Assembly: GCF_029643425.1 (NCBI RefSeq) | Contig: NZ_CP119106.1 | Span: 186,001 to 250,000, forward strand | Direction of reading: 5' to 3' | DNA from: Isoptericola sp. AK164 | Lineage (GTDB): Bacteria; Actinomycetota; Actinomycetes; Actinomycetales; Cellulomonadaceae | DNA length: 64,000 nucleotides | Shown here: in pieces, positions 28,926-37,559 of the stretch | Position numbering within the stretch: the stretch's first letter is position 1 | Layout: every line of letters starts with the position of its first letter | Notes under the pieces: model-generated | Told to the model about the DNA's origin: nothing | Database searches by the model: none | Seen by the model: the letters and a program-made list of their open reading frames with translations, nothing else | Program-made: the position numbers and the translations under genes

Positions 28926-29950
28926 CCACCACGGCCACCACTCCGACGCATCCCGTCCTGGCGGGCCTCGGTCGCCTGATCCGCGCCCGCGAGACCGGGA
29001 TCGCGATCGCCATCGTCGCCGTCGTCACGCTCGCGACGGTGCTCAACCCGAGCTTCCTGTTCTCGAACGACGGCTTCCGGGACCTCCTGCTGACGCCGTC
29101 GCTGCTCATGGTCGTCGCGATCGGGCAGGCGATCGTCATCATCACGCGGAACGTCGACCTGTCGGTCGGCTCCGTCGTGGGCCTCACGGCGTACCTGACC
29201 GGCACGCTGTTCGTGCAGGTGCCCGGGCTCCCGATCGTCGTCGTCTTCGTCGCGGGCATCGCGCTCGGCGCCGTGCTCGGCCTGATCAACGGTGCCCTCG
29301 TCGCCTTCGCCAAGGTGCCCGCCCTGGTGATCACGCTCGGCACGATGTACATCTACCGCGGCATCAACGTCGCGTGGACCGGCTCCGACCGGATCAACGC
29401 CTCCGACATGCCGGCGTCCTTCCGGGGCCTCGGCACCGACACGGTGCTCGGGCTGCCCGTCCTCACCCTGCTCGCCCTGGTGGTCCTCGTGTACGCCGCC
29501 TGGCACCTGCGCAACCTGCGCAGCGGCCGTGAGCTCTACGCGATCGGGTCCGACCCGGCCGCCGCCCAGCTCTACGGGCTGCGCGTGACCCGTCGCGTCC
29601 TGGCGGCCTTCGTGGTCAGCGGCTCGGCGGCCGGACTGGCGGGCGTCCTCTACGCCGCCCGGTACGGCACCGTCAGCTCGAACGCCGGGTTCGGCTGGGA
29701 GCTCGAGGCCATCGGCGCGGCCGTCATCGGCGGCGTGGCGATCTTCGGCGGTGTCGGCACCGTCTGGGGAGCGGCGCTCGGCGCGTTCCTGCTCCTGACC
29801 ATCAACCGTGCCCTGCCGATCATCGGCGTGGACGACTTCTGGCAGCGCGCCGTCGTGGGCGTGCTCATCATCGGCGCCATCGTGCTCGACCGCATCGCCG
29901 CGCAGCGCCAGCACCGACGACTCGTCGCACAGAGGGAGGAGACCCGATGA
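28922..29950 (+). CDS. Rhamnose ABC importer, permease 1
   Basis: 342 aa, about 8-10 hydrophobic segments, CUT2 permease family. Conserved VAIGQAIVIITRNVDLSVGSVVGL near the N terminus and ELYAIGSDPAAAQLYGL in the cytoplasmic coupling region. Starts within the stop of the ATPase gene and ends overlapping the second permease. RhaP/RhaQ-type; which of the two cannot be decided. Confidence 0.9.
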   Translation: MTTTATTPTHPVLAGLGRLIRARETGIAIAIVAVVTLATVLNPSFLFSNDGFRDLLLTPSLLMVVAIGQAIVIITRNVDLSVGSVVGLTAYLTGTLFVQVPGLPIVVVFVAGIALGAVLGLINGALVAFAKVPALVITLGTMYIYRGINVAWTGSDRINASDMPASFRGLGTDTVLGLPVLTLLALVVLVYAAWHLRNLRSGRELYAIGSDPAAAQLYGLRVTRRVLAAFVVSGSAAGLAGVLYAARYGTVSSNAGFGWELEAIGAAVIGGVAIFGGVGTVWGAALGAFLLLTINRALPIIGVDDFWQRAVVGVLIIGAIVLDRIAAQRQHRRLVAQREETR

Positions 29951-31002
29951 CCGCCACCACGGAGGCAGCGGCGCCCCGCACGTACGCCGCCCACGCCCAG
30001 CCGCTCTGGCGCCGCGTCCTCGTGACGCGGGAGGCGTCCATCATCGGTCTCCTGCTCGCGGTGATCGCCGTCGCGATGGCGACGGTCCCGAACTTCGACA
30101 GCCCGCTGACGGTGACCTACCTGCTGCGCGAGACCGCGCCGATCCTGCTCATCGCGCTGCCGATGACCCTGATCATCATCACCGCCGAGATCGACCTCTC
30201 GGTGGCCAGCGTGCTGGGGCTGGCCAGCGTCGTCACCGGGCTCGGGGTCCAGGCCGGCTGGCCGCTCCCCGTGGCCATGGTGGTCGCCGTCCTGGTCGGT
30301 GCGATGGCCGGGGCGATCAACGGTGCCCTGGTGACCGTCGTCGGGCTCCCGTCCCTCGCGGTGACCATCGGGACGCTCGCGCTGTTCCGCGGCATCGCCG
30401 TGGGGCTCCTGGGGACGACCGCCATCAGCGACTTCCCTGAGACGTGGACCGACCTGGCCCGCACCAACATCCCCGGGACGCCCGTCCCGGTCGTCATCAT
30501 CGCGTTCGCCGTGCTGGCGCTCGGGTTCGCGGTGCTGCTGCACTTCACCCCGTTCGGCCGGTCGCTCTACGCGATCGGGCTCAACAAGGAGGCCGCGGCC
30601 TTCTCCGGCATCGACGTCGGACGGTCGAAGTTCTGGCTCTTCGTGATGAGCGGGACGGTGGCCGGTTTCGCCGGCGTCTACTTCACCCTGCTGTACAACA
30701 ACGCCCGCGGTGACAACGCCATCGGCATGGAGCTGCAGATCATCGCCGCCGTCCTGCTCGGCGGGGTGTCCATCTTCGGCGGCCGCGGCGCCCTGCACGG
30801 CGTCATCGCCGGTGTCCTGCTCATCGGGACGCTCGGCAGCGCACTGCGCCTGGCCGGCGTGACCAGCGACATCATCAACGTCCTGACCGGCCTGCTGCTC
30901 GTGCTGTCGGTCGTCTCCGCCAGTGCCCTGAGCTGGGTCCACCAGCGACGGGTCGCCGCCCTGGGCCGACGGCGCGGCCGATCGCCCGGGACCTCGTCCT
31001 GA
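29947..31002 (+). CDS. Rhamnose ABC importer, permease 2
   Basis: 351 aa, paralogue of the first permease (ITAEIDLSVASVLGLASV, SLYAIGLNKEAAAFSGID). Forms the membrane channel as a heterodimer with it. Overlaps the previous gene by 4 bp, so translation is coupled; the binding-protein gene follows after 50 bp. Confidence 0.9.
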   Translation: MTATTEAAAPRTYAAHAQPLWRRVLVTREASIIGLLLAVIAVAMATVPNFDSPLTVTYLLRETAPILLIALPMTLIIITAEIDLSVASVLGLASVVTGLGVQAGWPLPVAMVVAVLVGAMAGAINGALVTVVGLPSLAVTIGTLALFRGIAVGLLGTTAISDFPETWTDLARTNIPGTPVPVVIIAFAVLALGFAVLLHFTPFGRSLYAIGLNKEAAAFSGIDVGRSKFWLFVMSGTVAGFAGVYFTLLYNNARGDNAIGMELQIIAAVLLGGVSIFGGRGALHGVIAGVLLIGTLGSALRLAGVTSDIINVLTGLLLVLSVVSASALSWVHQRRVAALGRRRGRSPGTSS

Positions 31003-31052
31003 CCCCGACCCGACACTGACCGCAATCCCCGTACCTGACGAAAGGAACGACG

Positions 31053-32108
31053 ATGTTCTCCTTCCAGCACCGTGCACGCCGCGGTCTCGCGCTGACGGCC
31101 TTCGCCGCCGGCACCGCGCTCGCCCTGTCCGCCTGCTCCGGCGGTGACGACGCCGGGTCCGACGGCGGGGACGCCGGCGGCGGCGGCAGCGAGGAGGCCG
31201 CCTCGATCACCTTCCTGCCGAAGAGCCTGGGCAACCCGTACTTCGACACGTCGAACGCCGGGGGCGCCGACGCCGTCGAGGAGCTCGGCGGCACCTTCGA
31301 GGAGGTCGGTCCCTCCGAGGCGAGCCCGACCTCGCAGGTCAGCTTCATCGAGACCGCCGCCCAGCAGGGAGTCGACGCGCTCGTGGTGTCGGCGAACGAC
31401 CCGGAGGCGATCTGCGACGCCCTGAACGAGGCGCGGGACGTCGGCGTCGCCGTCGTCACCTTCGACTCCGACACCAACCCGGAGTGCCGCGACCTGTTCG
31501 TCAACCAGGCCACGGCCGAGGGCATCGCCCAGGCCCAGGTGGACCTCATCACCGAGCAGATCGACGACTCGGGCCAGATCGCGATCCTGTCGGCCTCGGC
31601 GAACGCGACGAACCAGAACGCGTGGATCGAGCTCATGGAGGCCGAGCTCGACGCCAACCACCCGGACGTCGAGCTGGTCGAGGTCGCCTACGGCGACGAC
31701 GACGACCAGACCTCGTTCGACAAGACGGCCGCGCTGCTGCAGACGTACCCGGAGCTCGAGGGCATCGTCTCGCCGACCACGGTCGGCATCGCGGCGGCCG
31801 CGCGCTACCTGTCCACGTCGGAGTACCAGGGCGAGGTCGCGCTGACCGGCCTGGGCACGCCGAACCAGATGCGCGAGTACGTCGAGGACGGCACCGTCGA
31901 GGCCTTCGCGCTCTGGAACCCCGCGGACCTCGGCTACCTGTCGGCCTACGCCGCCAACGCCCTGGCGACCGGTGAGATCTCGGGCGAGGCCGGCGACACG
32001 TTCGAGGCGGGCGAGCTCGGGTCCTACGAGGTCGACGAGGAGGGCACCGTGCTGCTCGGCGACCCGTTCGTGTTCGACGCGGACAACATCGGAGACTTCG
32101 ACTTCTGA
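31053..32108 (+). CDS. rhaS: Rhamnose ABC importer, substrate-binding lipoprotein
   Basis: 351 aa. Signal peptide ending in the lipobox LSAC (about residue 28), then a Gly/Asp-rich linker. The binding domain carries stretches I recognise from RhaS proteins: GNPYFDTSNAGG, VSANDPEAICDAL, ATNQNAWI, VSPTTVGIAAAA, LTGLGTPNQM, FALWNPADLGY. Outside the membrane it captures rhamnose (possibly a related sugar) and delivers it to the two permeases. AAAGGAA lies 5-6 nt before the ATG. Followed by a strong terminator. Confidence 0.88.
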   Translation: MFSFQHRARRGLALTAFAAGTALALSACSGGDDAGSDGGDAGGGGSEEAASITFLPKSLGNPYFDTSNAGGADAVEELGGTFEEVGPSEASPTSQVSFIETAAQQGVDALVVSANDPEAICDALNEARDVGVAVVTFDSDTNPECRDLFVNQATAEGIAQAQVDLITEQIDDSGQIAILSASANATNQNAWIELMEAELDANHPDVELVEVAYGDDDDQTSFDKTAALLQTYPELEGIVSPTTVGIAAAARYLSTSEYQGEVALTGLGTPNQMREYVEDGTVEAFALWNPADLGYLSAYAANALATGEISGEAGDTFEAGELGSYEVDEEGTVLLGDPFVFDADNIGDFDF

Positions 32109-32119
32109 GAAGTCGAATG

Positions 32120-32168
32120 GAAGCCGGTGCCCGGGAGATCACCTGGCAGTGAACCGGGCACCGGCTTC
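32120..32168 (+). terminator. Hairpin terminator of the rhamnose importer operon
   Basis: Arms GAAGCCGGTGCCCGG (32120-32134) and CCGGGCACCGGCTTC (32154-32168), 15 perfect pairs, 19-nt loop, starting 12 bp after the binding-protein stop. Confidence 0.8.
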
Positions 32169-32204
32169 GTCAGCACGGCCGTCAGCACGGCCGTCAGCAC
32201 GGCC
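32169..32204. repeat. 12-bp tandem repeat, three copies
   Basis: GTCAGCACGGCC repeated three times without a mismatch, immediately after the terminator stem. Noncoding; may vary in number between strains. Confidence 0.8.
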
Positions 32205-32365
32205 GTCCCGGCCCCCGCTCCACGGAAGGAGGGGTACTTCGATCTTAGGACGCTCGACGACGACGTCGGAAGCGTCCACCCCCGACGGGCTGCGGCCCGT
32301 CGCCCCGGCTGATCATCGCCGCTCAACGACGAGTCATGATCTCGAGGAATCGGAGTGTGTTCACC

Positions 32366-32446
32366 ATGATGTCCAGGACCGCGACCGCGACGGACCGTGC
32401 CTGCCACGGTGCCCTCGTCGCCCCCACGGGGGTGGCCCTGCCATGA
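32366..32446 (+). CDS. Possible 26-aa leader peptide overlapping the rhamnosidase start
   Basis: Starts ATGATG and encodes a short peptide (MMSRTATATDRACHG at its start), ending with TGA at 32444-32446 that overlaps the rhamnosidase ATG by 2 nt. The overlap is the usual sign of translational coupling. The ribosome-binding site is weak (GGAG about 10 nt upstream). No known family; may be fortuitous. Confidence 0.3.
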   Translation: MMSRTATATDRACHGALVAPTGVALP

Positions 32447-35400
32447 ACCGCATCGCACGAACCACCATCGTCACCGCCGCCGCCGCGGCGCTCACCCTGC
32501 CCCTCGCCACGGTGCCGGCGTCCGCCGGTCCGGGCGACCACCCCGTGTCCGTCTCCGGGCTGAGCGTCGACGGACGCGACGACACCCCGCTCGACGTCGA
32601 CAGCGACCGTCCGCTGCTCGGCTGGACGATGTCGAGCGAGGACACCCCCGGGAACCCCTGCTACGACGCGTCGGCCGCGGGCACCTGCGCGATCGACGAG
32701 CAGACGGCCTACGAGATCGAGGCCGCGTCCTCGGTCGCCGACCTGGAGGCCGGCGACCTGCTCTGGGACTCGGGCAAGATCTCCTCCGACCGGCAGGCCA
32801 ACATCGCCTACGGCGGGGACGACCCGCTGGAGTCCCGCGACAGCGTGGCGTGGCGGGTGCGCGTCTGGGACGCGCTCGGTCACCCCTCGGAGTGGAGCGA
32901 GCCGGCCACCTTCAAGATCGGGCTGCTCCAGCAGAGCGACTGGGGCGACGCCCGCTGGATCGAGCAGGCGGACCGCGACCCGGCGGACCCGCTGCCGATC
33001 TTCGCGCGTCAGTTCGACCTCGACGAGGACAAGGACGTCGCCTCGGCCCACCTCTACGTGTCGGGCGCGGGGCTGCACCACGCCACCGTCAACGGCGAGA
33101 AGGTCACCGAGGAGCACCTGGCCCCCGGCAACACCAACTACCAGCTCTCGACCGAGTACCGCACCTACGACGTCTCGTCCGTGCTCGAGCCGGGGGAGAA
33201 CGCCGTCGGCGTCGAGCTCGGCAACGGCACGGCGTACGTGCGGCGCTCGATCCACAACGAGGAGGTCGGTCGCACCTCCCCGTACGCCTGGTGGCAGAGC
33301 CAGATCAAGGGCAGCGGCGAGCTCGTCGCACCGGTGGAGGCCGGGGCGACGACCGTGCTCCTGACCAGCACCGAGGACTACCACGTCGGCGGCACGATCA
33401 ACATCGACACCGGCGACGGCGGTGACCGCCTCGAGTCGCGCGTCATCACCGACATCGGCACCGCGGGCGAGGACGGGACCGGTATCTCGTTCGAGCCGGG
33501 CCTGGACGCGGCGCACGCCGTCGGCGCGCACGTGACGGCGTCGGGCAACAACATCGCCGAGACCGACCCCAGCGCGGGCGCCGCGGTGACCCCGCGGATG
33601 ATCGCGCGTCTCGAGGTGTCCTACGCCGACGGGTCGAGCGACGTCGTCGTGTCGGACCGTGACTGGCGGGCCGCCTCCGGTGCGCTCGTCACCGACGCCT
33701 GGTACTCCGGCGAGGACTACGACGCCCGCCGCGAGCAGGTCGGCTGGAACACGCCGGGCGCCGACCTCACGGACGGGGCCGAGCGTCGCGACGGGTCGGC
33801 CATGAACTGGGCCGCGGCCGGGATCGCCCCGCCGCCGAACCTCGCCACCGAGCTGGTCGCGCGCCAGGCGGAGGGCATCTACGAGGCCGAGCGGTTCACC
33901 CCGCAGAACATCACGAACCCCGCCGAGGGCGTGTGGGTCTTCGACTTCGGCCAGAACTTCGCCGGGTTCGCCCAGCTGGACCTGCCGGAGCTGCCCGAGG
34001 GCACCGTCGTCAAGGTCAAGCCGGCGGAGAGCCTCGCCGAGGACGGCACGGTCGACCAGGGCTCGCTCGGGCCCGGGTTCCGCGGCAACGACCTGTTCAA
34101 CTCCTACATCACCGCCGGTCTCGAGGGCGGCGAGTCGCGCACGCCGATGTTCAACTACTTCGGCATGCAGTGGGTCCAGATCGAGGGTCTGCCCGCGGAC
34201 TACACCCCGACGGCCGACATCGTCACGGGCCTGCGCCTGCAGGCGGCGACGCCGGAGGTCGGGACGTTCGACTCGTCGAACGACCGGATCAACCGCATCA
34301 ACAAGATGGCCCGCTACTCCATGGCGTCGCAGATCTTCTCGACGTTCACGGACTGCCCGGGTCGTGAGAAGCAGTCCTACCCGGCGGACTACACCATGCC
34401 GATGGACGGCTTCTCGCGGATGTTCGAGTTCGACGCCTACCTGCGCACGACGCAGCGCCACCTGGTGGAGGGGCAGTCGATCGCGGACTCGTACATGTTC
34501 GGCAACGTCGCGCTGAAGACGCCGGTCCACGACTGGGGCTACACCCGGCGCTTCGGCGACGAGATCAACTGGGGCAACGGCATCATCCTGGTGCCGGCGT
34601 TCCTGTACGAGTACTACGGCGACACCCGGGTCATGACCGAGACCTACGACCGGATGGTCTACTTCGTCGAGTACATCCAGCGCGAGAAGGCGGAGGGCCA
34701 CATCGTCGACGGCGCTCTCGCCGACTGGGTCTCGGCCGAGCAGACCTCCGGGCGCATCACCGGCACCTGGGGCTACTACGTCATGATGACCAAGATGGCC
34801 ATGATGGCGGAGCTGACCGGCCACGACGAGGACGCCGCCGAGTTCGCCCAGACGGCAGAGGACATCAAGGCCGCGTTCAACGACGCGTTCCTCAACACCG
34901 ACCTCGGGTACTACACCGAGGACGGCACCGGCGCCGACGGGGCCACCCAGGCCGCGCAGGCGCTGCCGCTCGACGCGGGCATCGTGCCCGACGAGTACCG
35001 CGAGTCGGTGCTCGAGCGGCTCGTGGAGGACGTCCAGGAGTTCGGTCCCGACGACGGCCCGCACTTCAGCGCGGGGACGATCGGGCTGGCCGCCGTCGTG
35101 CGGCAGCTGACCGACAACGGTCACGGCGAGGTCCTGTTCGACGCGCTGCAGACGGACACCGAGCCCGGCTACGGCTACTTCATGGAGTCGACGACGGCGA
35201 ACCCGGACGGGTTCACCACGATCGGCGAGCGGTGGACGCGTGGCAGCTCGAAGAACCACATGATCCTCGCCCAGATCGTGGAGTGGTTCCAGACGGGTCT
35301 GGTCGGCATCGACCGCGCGGACGGCTCGGTCGGGTACGACGAGCTCGTCTTCAAGCCGCAGCCCGCCGGCGACCTGACCTGGGTCGAGGGCAGCTTCGAC

Positions 35401-35901
35401 ACCCCGCGCGGGGTGGCGAGCAGCCGGTGGGACAAGACCGACGAGCACTTCACCCTCACGATCGAGGTGCCGGCGAACACGACGGCCGAGGTCTGGGTGC
35501 CGACCGGTGGCGACCAGGCGGTGCTCACCCCCTCGCGGGCGACCTTCGAGCGCGTCGAGGGCGAGTTCGCGGTGTACTCCGTGGGCGCCGGCGAGTTCAC
35601 CTTCGTCGCCGCGGAGGAGGGCTACGACGACATCGCCGCGGCGGTGGAGTCCTTCGCCGGTGACGGGGCCCTGTCGGAGCAGCTCGCCGACAATCTGAGC
35701 AAGTTCATCGACCGGGCCCGCGAGGCCTCGGCCGAGGGCAAGGCCCAGACCGCGGACAGCGCGCTGCGTGCGTTCCGCAACCAGATCGAGAACGCGAACT
35801 CGAAGCGCGCCTCCGACGAGGCGGTGGCGGAGCTCGCGGAGATGGCCGCGGATCTGCAGGCCCTGCTGCGCCAGGAGGGAGGCATCCCGGTCGACCGGTG
35901 A
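32443..35901 (+). CDS. Secreted alpha-L-rhamnosidase (GH78)
   Basis: 1,152 aa. Signal peptide of about 28 residues ending in ASA. An Ig-like N-terminal domain (to about 160), then the GH78 beta-sandwich domains (about 170-610), including an inserted loop region near 300-350, and the (alpha/alpha)6 catalytic barrel with TDCPGREK: D637 and E642 match the catalytic-site motif DCPxRE. C-terminal beta domain (DTPRGVASSRW), then a helical module near 1070-1150 (VESFAGDGALSEQLADNL ...) resembling FIMAH domains. No sortase motif. Removes terminal alpha-L-rhamnose from plant or bacterial glycosides outside the cell, feeding the importer just upstream. Confidence 0.93.
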   Translation: MNRIARTTIVTAAAAALTLPLATVPASAGPGDHPVSVSGLSVDGRDDTPLDVDSDRPLLGWTMSSEDTPGNPCYDASAAGTCAIDEQTAYEIEAASSVADLEAGDLLWDSGKISSDRQANIAYGGDDPLESRDSVAWRVRVWDALGHPSEWSEPATFKIGLLQQSDWGDARWIEQADRDPADPLPIFARQFDLDEDKDVASAHLYVSGAGLHHATVNGEKVTEEHLAPGNTNYQLSTEYRTYDVSSVLEPGENAVGVELGNGTAYVRRSIHNEEVGRTSPYAWWQSQIKGSGELVAPVEAGATTVLLTSTEDYHVGGTINIDTGDGGDRLESRVITDIGTAGEDGTGISFEPGLDAAHAVGAHVTASGNNIAETDPSAGAAVTPRMIARLEVSYADGSSDVVVSDRDWRAASGALVTDAWYSGEDYDARREQVGWNTPGADLTDGAERRDGSAMNWAAAGIAPPPNLATELVARQAEGIYEAERFTPQNITNPAEGVWVFDFGQNFAGFAQLDLPELPEGTVVKVKPAESLAEDGTVDQGSLGPGFRGNDLFNSYITAGLEGGESRTPMFNYFGMQWVQIEGLPADYTPTADIVTGLRLQAATPEVGTFDSSNDRINRINKMARYSMASQIFSTFTDCPGREKQSYPADYTMPMDGFSRMFEFDAYLRTTQRHLVEGQSIADSYMFGNVALKTPVHDWGYTRRFGDEINWGNGIILVPAFLYEYYGDTRVMTETYDRMVYFVEYIQREKAEGHIVDGALADWVSAEQTSGRITGTWGYYVMMTKMAMMAELTGHDEDAAEFAQTAEDIKAAFNDAFLNTDLGYYTEDGTGADGATQAAQALPLDAGIVPDEYRESVLERLVEDVQEFGPDDGPHFSAGTIGLAAVVRQLTDNGHGEVLFDALQTDTEPGYGYFMESTTANPDGFTTIGERWTRGSSKNHMILAQIVEWFQTGLVGIDRADGSVGYDELVFKPQPAGDLTWVEGSFDTPRGVASSRWDKTDEHFTLTIEVPANTTAEVWVPTGGDQAVLTPSRATFERVEGEFAVYSVGAGEFTFVAAEEGYDDIAAAVESFAGDGALSEQLADNLSKFIDRAREASAEGKAQTADSALRAFRNQIENANSKRASDEAVAELAEMAADLQALLRQEGGIPVDR

Positions 35902-35903
35902 CG

Positions 35904-35938
35904 GGGTGACCTCGGCGGCGACGCCGCCGAGGTGACCC
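35904..35938 (+). terminator. Hairpin terminator of the secreted rhamnosidase gene
   Basis: Two 17-nt arms (35904-35920, 35922-35938) with one mismatch; the core is CCTCGGCGGCG/CGCCGCCGAGG. Starts 3 bp after the stop codon. Confidence 0.75.
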
Positions 35939-36049
35939 GATCGGCCACGCCACGGGGCGGGTGCGCACGCGGGAACGCGTGCGCACCCGCCCCTGCTCGT
36001 CGGCCCCTCGCCGCCGACGATTCCCCTGCAGACCGTGATGCGACTGTGA

Positions 36050-36086
36050 TTGACGCGCTTCGTCGGAGCGCCGTACGATCGACGAA
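36050..36086 (+). promoter_or_regulatory. Promoter with overlapping inverted repeat before the second sugar importer
   Basis: TTGACG (36050-36055), 18-bp spacer, TACGAT (36074-36079). An inverted repeat TTCGTCG (36059-36065) / CGACGAA (36080-36086) brackets the -10 and could be a repressor site. Confidence 0.45.
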
Positions 36087-36151
36087 AGCCCATCGGTGAA
36101 TAGTTTTCGCAGAGGCGGACGCACCAGATGGATTCCTACGAGGAGGTAGGC

Positions 36152-37486
36152 ATGTCTGCGCACACACATCGAGCAGGTCCGGTCGCACTGGCCGGGCTGG
36201 CGGCCACGGGTCTCGTGCTGGCCGGCTGCGCCGGAGACGGGGACTCGAGCGACGCCGAGGCGTCGGCCGAGGGCCCGGTGACGCTGGAGTGGTTCCAGGG
36301 ATCGGGCGTCGAGACCAACATCGCGACCGCCGAGGCGCTCGCTGACACGTTCAACGCATCGCAGTCGGACATCGTCGTCGAGGTCGACGCGTCGGGGCCC
36401 AGCGACTCCGCCGAGCTGGACAACCTCATGAAGACCCGCCTGGCGACCGGCGAGATGCCCGACATGTTCTGGTACAACAGCGGGTCCTTGCTGCAGGCGC
36501 TGAACCCCGACCAGACGATGCTCGACATCTCCGACGAGGGCTTCGTCGGCGACCTGGACGACTCGTGGGTCTCGGCCGTGTCGACGGACGAGGGCATCTT
36601 CGGCGTCCCGGTCCAGACGGCCGGCGGCGGCGGGATGTTCTACAGCATCCCGATCTACGAGGAGCTGGGGCTGGAGGTGCCGACCACCTGGGACGAGTTC
36701 CTGGAGAACTCCGACGCCATCCGGGACGCCGGCTACACGGCCGTCCAGCAGACGCACGGCGACGCCTGGACCGCCCAGATCATCGTCCTCGCCGACTACT
36801 ACAACGTGTGGGCGAACGACAACGACTGGGCGTCGAAGTACACCGCCAACGAGGTGAACTTCGCCGACGACCCGGTCGCGGTCAAGGGCTTCACGAAGCT
36901 CCAGGACGTCTACGAGCGCGACTACCTGAACGAGGACTACGCGTCGGCCCTTCTGAACGACGGGCTCGAGGCCGTCGCGACCGGCGAGGCCGGGCACTAC
37001 CCGATGCTCGGGTTCGCGCAGGCGACGATCGCCACCAACTGGCCCGACCAGGCCGAGGACGTCGGCTTCTTCGGCGTCCCGGGCGAGGCCGACACGGAGC
37101 CCGGCACGACGATCTGGATGCCGCCCGCGCTCTACGCGCCGGCCGACACCGAGCACCCGGACGCCGTCAAGGAGTTCATGGCCTTCGTCGCCAGCCCGGC
37201 GGGTTGCGACGCGGTCACCGAGGCGCTCGGCGCGACCGGTCAGTACCTGGTCGACGGGTGCACCGTGCCGGACGAGGCCCCGCGGATCGTGGCGGACTTC
37301 GGTCCGTACTTCGAGTCCGGCAACGTCGCGCCCGCGCTGGAGTTCCTCTCGCCCGTCAAGGGTCCGAACCTCATGCAGATCTCCGTCGAGGTGGGCTCGG
37401 GAGTCCGTGACGGCCAGAGCGGCGCCGAGCTGTACGACGCGGACGCCGCCAAGCAGGCGCAGCAGCTCGGCCTTCCGGGCTGGTAA
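36152..37486 (+). CDS. Sugar ABC importer binding lipoprotein (CUT1 family)
   Basis: 444 aa from the ATG at 36152, chosen over ATG 36128 because AGGAGGT lies 4 nt before it. Lipobox LAGC (about residue 25), then an acidic linker and a family 1 extracellular binding domain (VTLEWFQGSGVETNIATAEA, TRLATGEMPDMFWYNSGS, GGMFYSIPIYEELGLEVPTTWDEFL). Likely binds an oligosaccharide; which one cannot be read. First gene of an operon with two permeases and an aldo-keto reductase. Confidence 0.9.
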   Translation: MSAHTHRAGPVALAGLAATGLVLAGCAGDGDSSDAEASAEGPVTLEWFQGSGVETNIATAEALADTFNASQSDIVVEVDASGPSDSAELDNLMKTRLATGEMPDMFWYNSGSLLQALNPDQTMLDISDEGFVGDLDDSWVSAVSTDEGIFGVPVQTAGGGGMFYSIPIYEELGLEVPTTWDEFLENSDAIRDAGYTAVQQTHGDAWTAQIIVLADYYNVWANDNDWASKYTANEVNFADDPVAVKGFTKLQDVYERDYLNEDYASALLNDGLEAVATGEAGHYPMLGFAQATIATNWPDQAEDVGFFGVPGEADTEPGTTIWMPPALYAPADTEHPDAVKEFMAFVASPAGCDAVTEALGATGQYLVDGCTVPDEAPRIVADFGPYFESGNVAPALEFLSPVKGPNLMQISVEVGSGVRDGQSGAELYDADAAKQAQQLGLPGW

Positions 37487-37503
37487 GCCGACGCCTGTCC
37501 ACC

Positions 37504-37533
37504 GCGGGGCCGCCGGCACGCCGGCGGCCCCGC
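37504..37533 (+). terminator. Hairpin between binding-protein and permease genes
   Basis: Perfect 14-bp arms GCGGGGCCGCCGGC / GCCGGCGGCCCCGC around AC, 17 bp after the binding-protein stop and 26 bp before the permease start. Likely a partial terminator or mRNA-stability stem that keeps binding protein in excess. Confidence 0.6.
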
Positions 37534-37559
37534 CCCGCCTCACCCCAAGGGCTCACATC

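Larger units (their letters stand above)
32109..32442. other. Structured 334-bp leader before the rhamnosidase gene
   Basis: Contains, in order, the importer terminator, a 12-bp tandem repeat, a strong ribosome-binding-like run GAAGGAGGGG (32225-32234) with no start codon after it, hairpin GGACGCT/AGCGTCC (32248-32254, 32271-32277), hairpin CGACGGGC-TGCG-GCCCGTCG (32283-32302), and a 26-codon open frame that overlaps the rhamnosidase start. No clear promoter. Confidence 0.45.

Noticed and set aside
32169-32204. Three 12-bp repeats considered as a CRISPR or iteron array
   Set aside because: No spacers, too short and only three copies, directly adjoining a terminator.
32323-36093. A 1,256-codon minus-strand open frame opposite the secreted rhamnosidase
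   Set aside because: Antisense shadow of a gene with clear GH78 motifs.
36128-36151. Upstream ATG for the CUT1 binding protein
   Set aside because: The ribosome-binding site AGGAGGT lies after it and serves the ATG at 36152, from which a normal lipoprotein signal begins.
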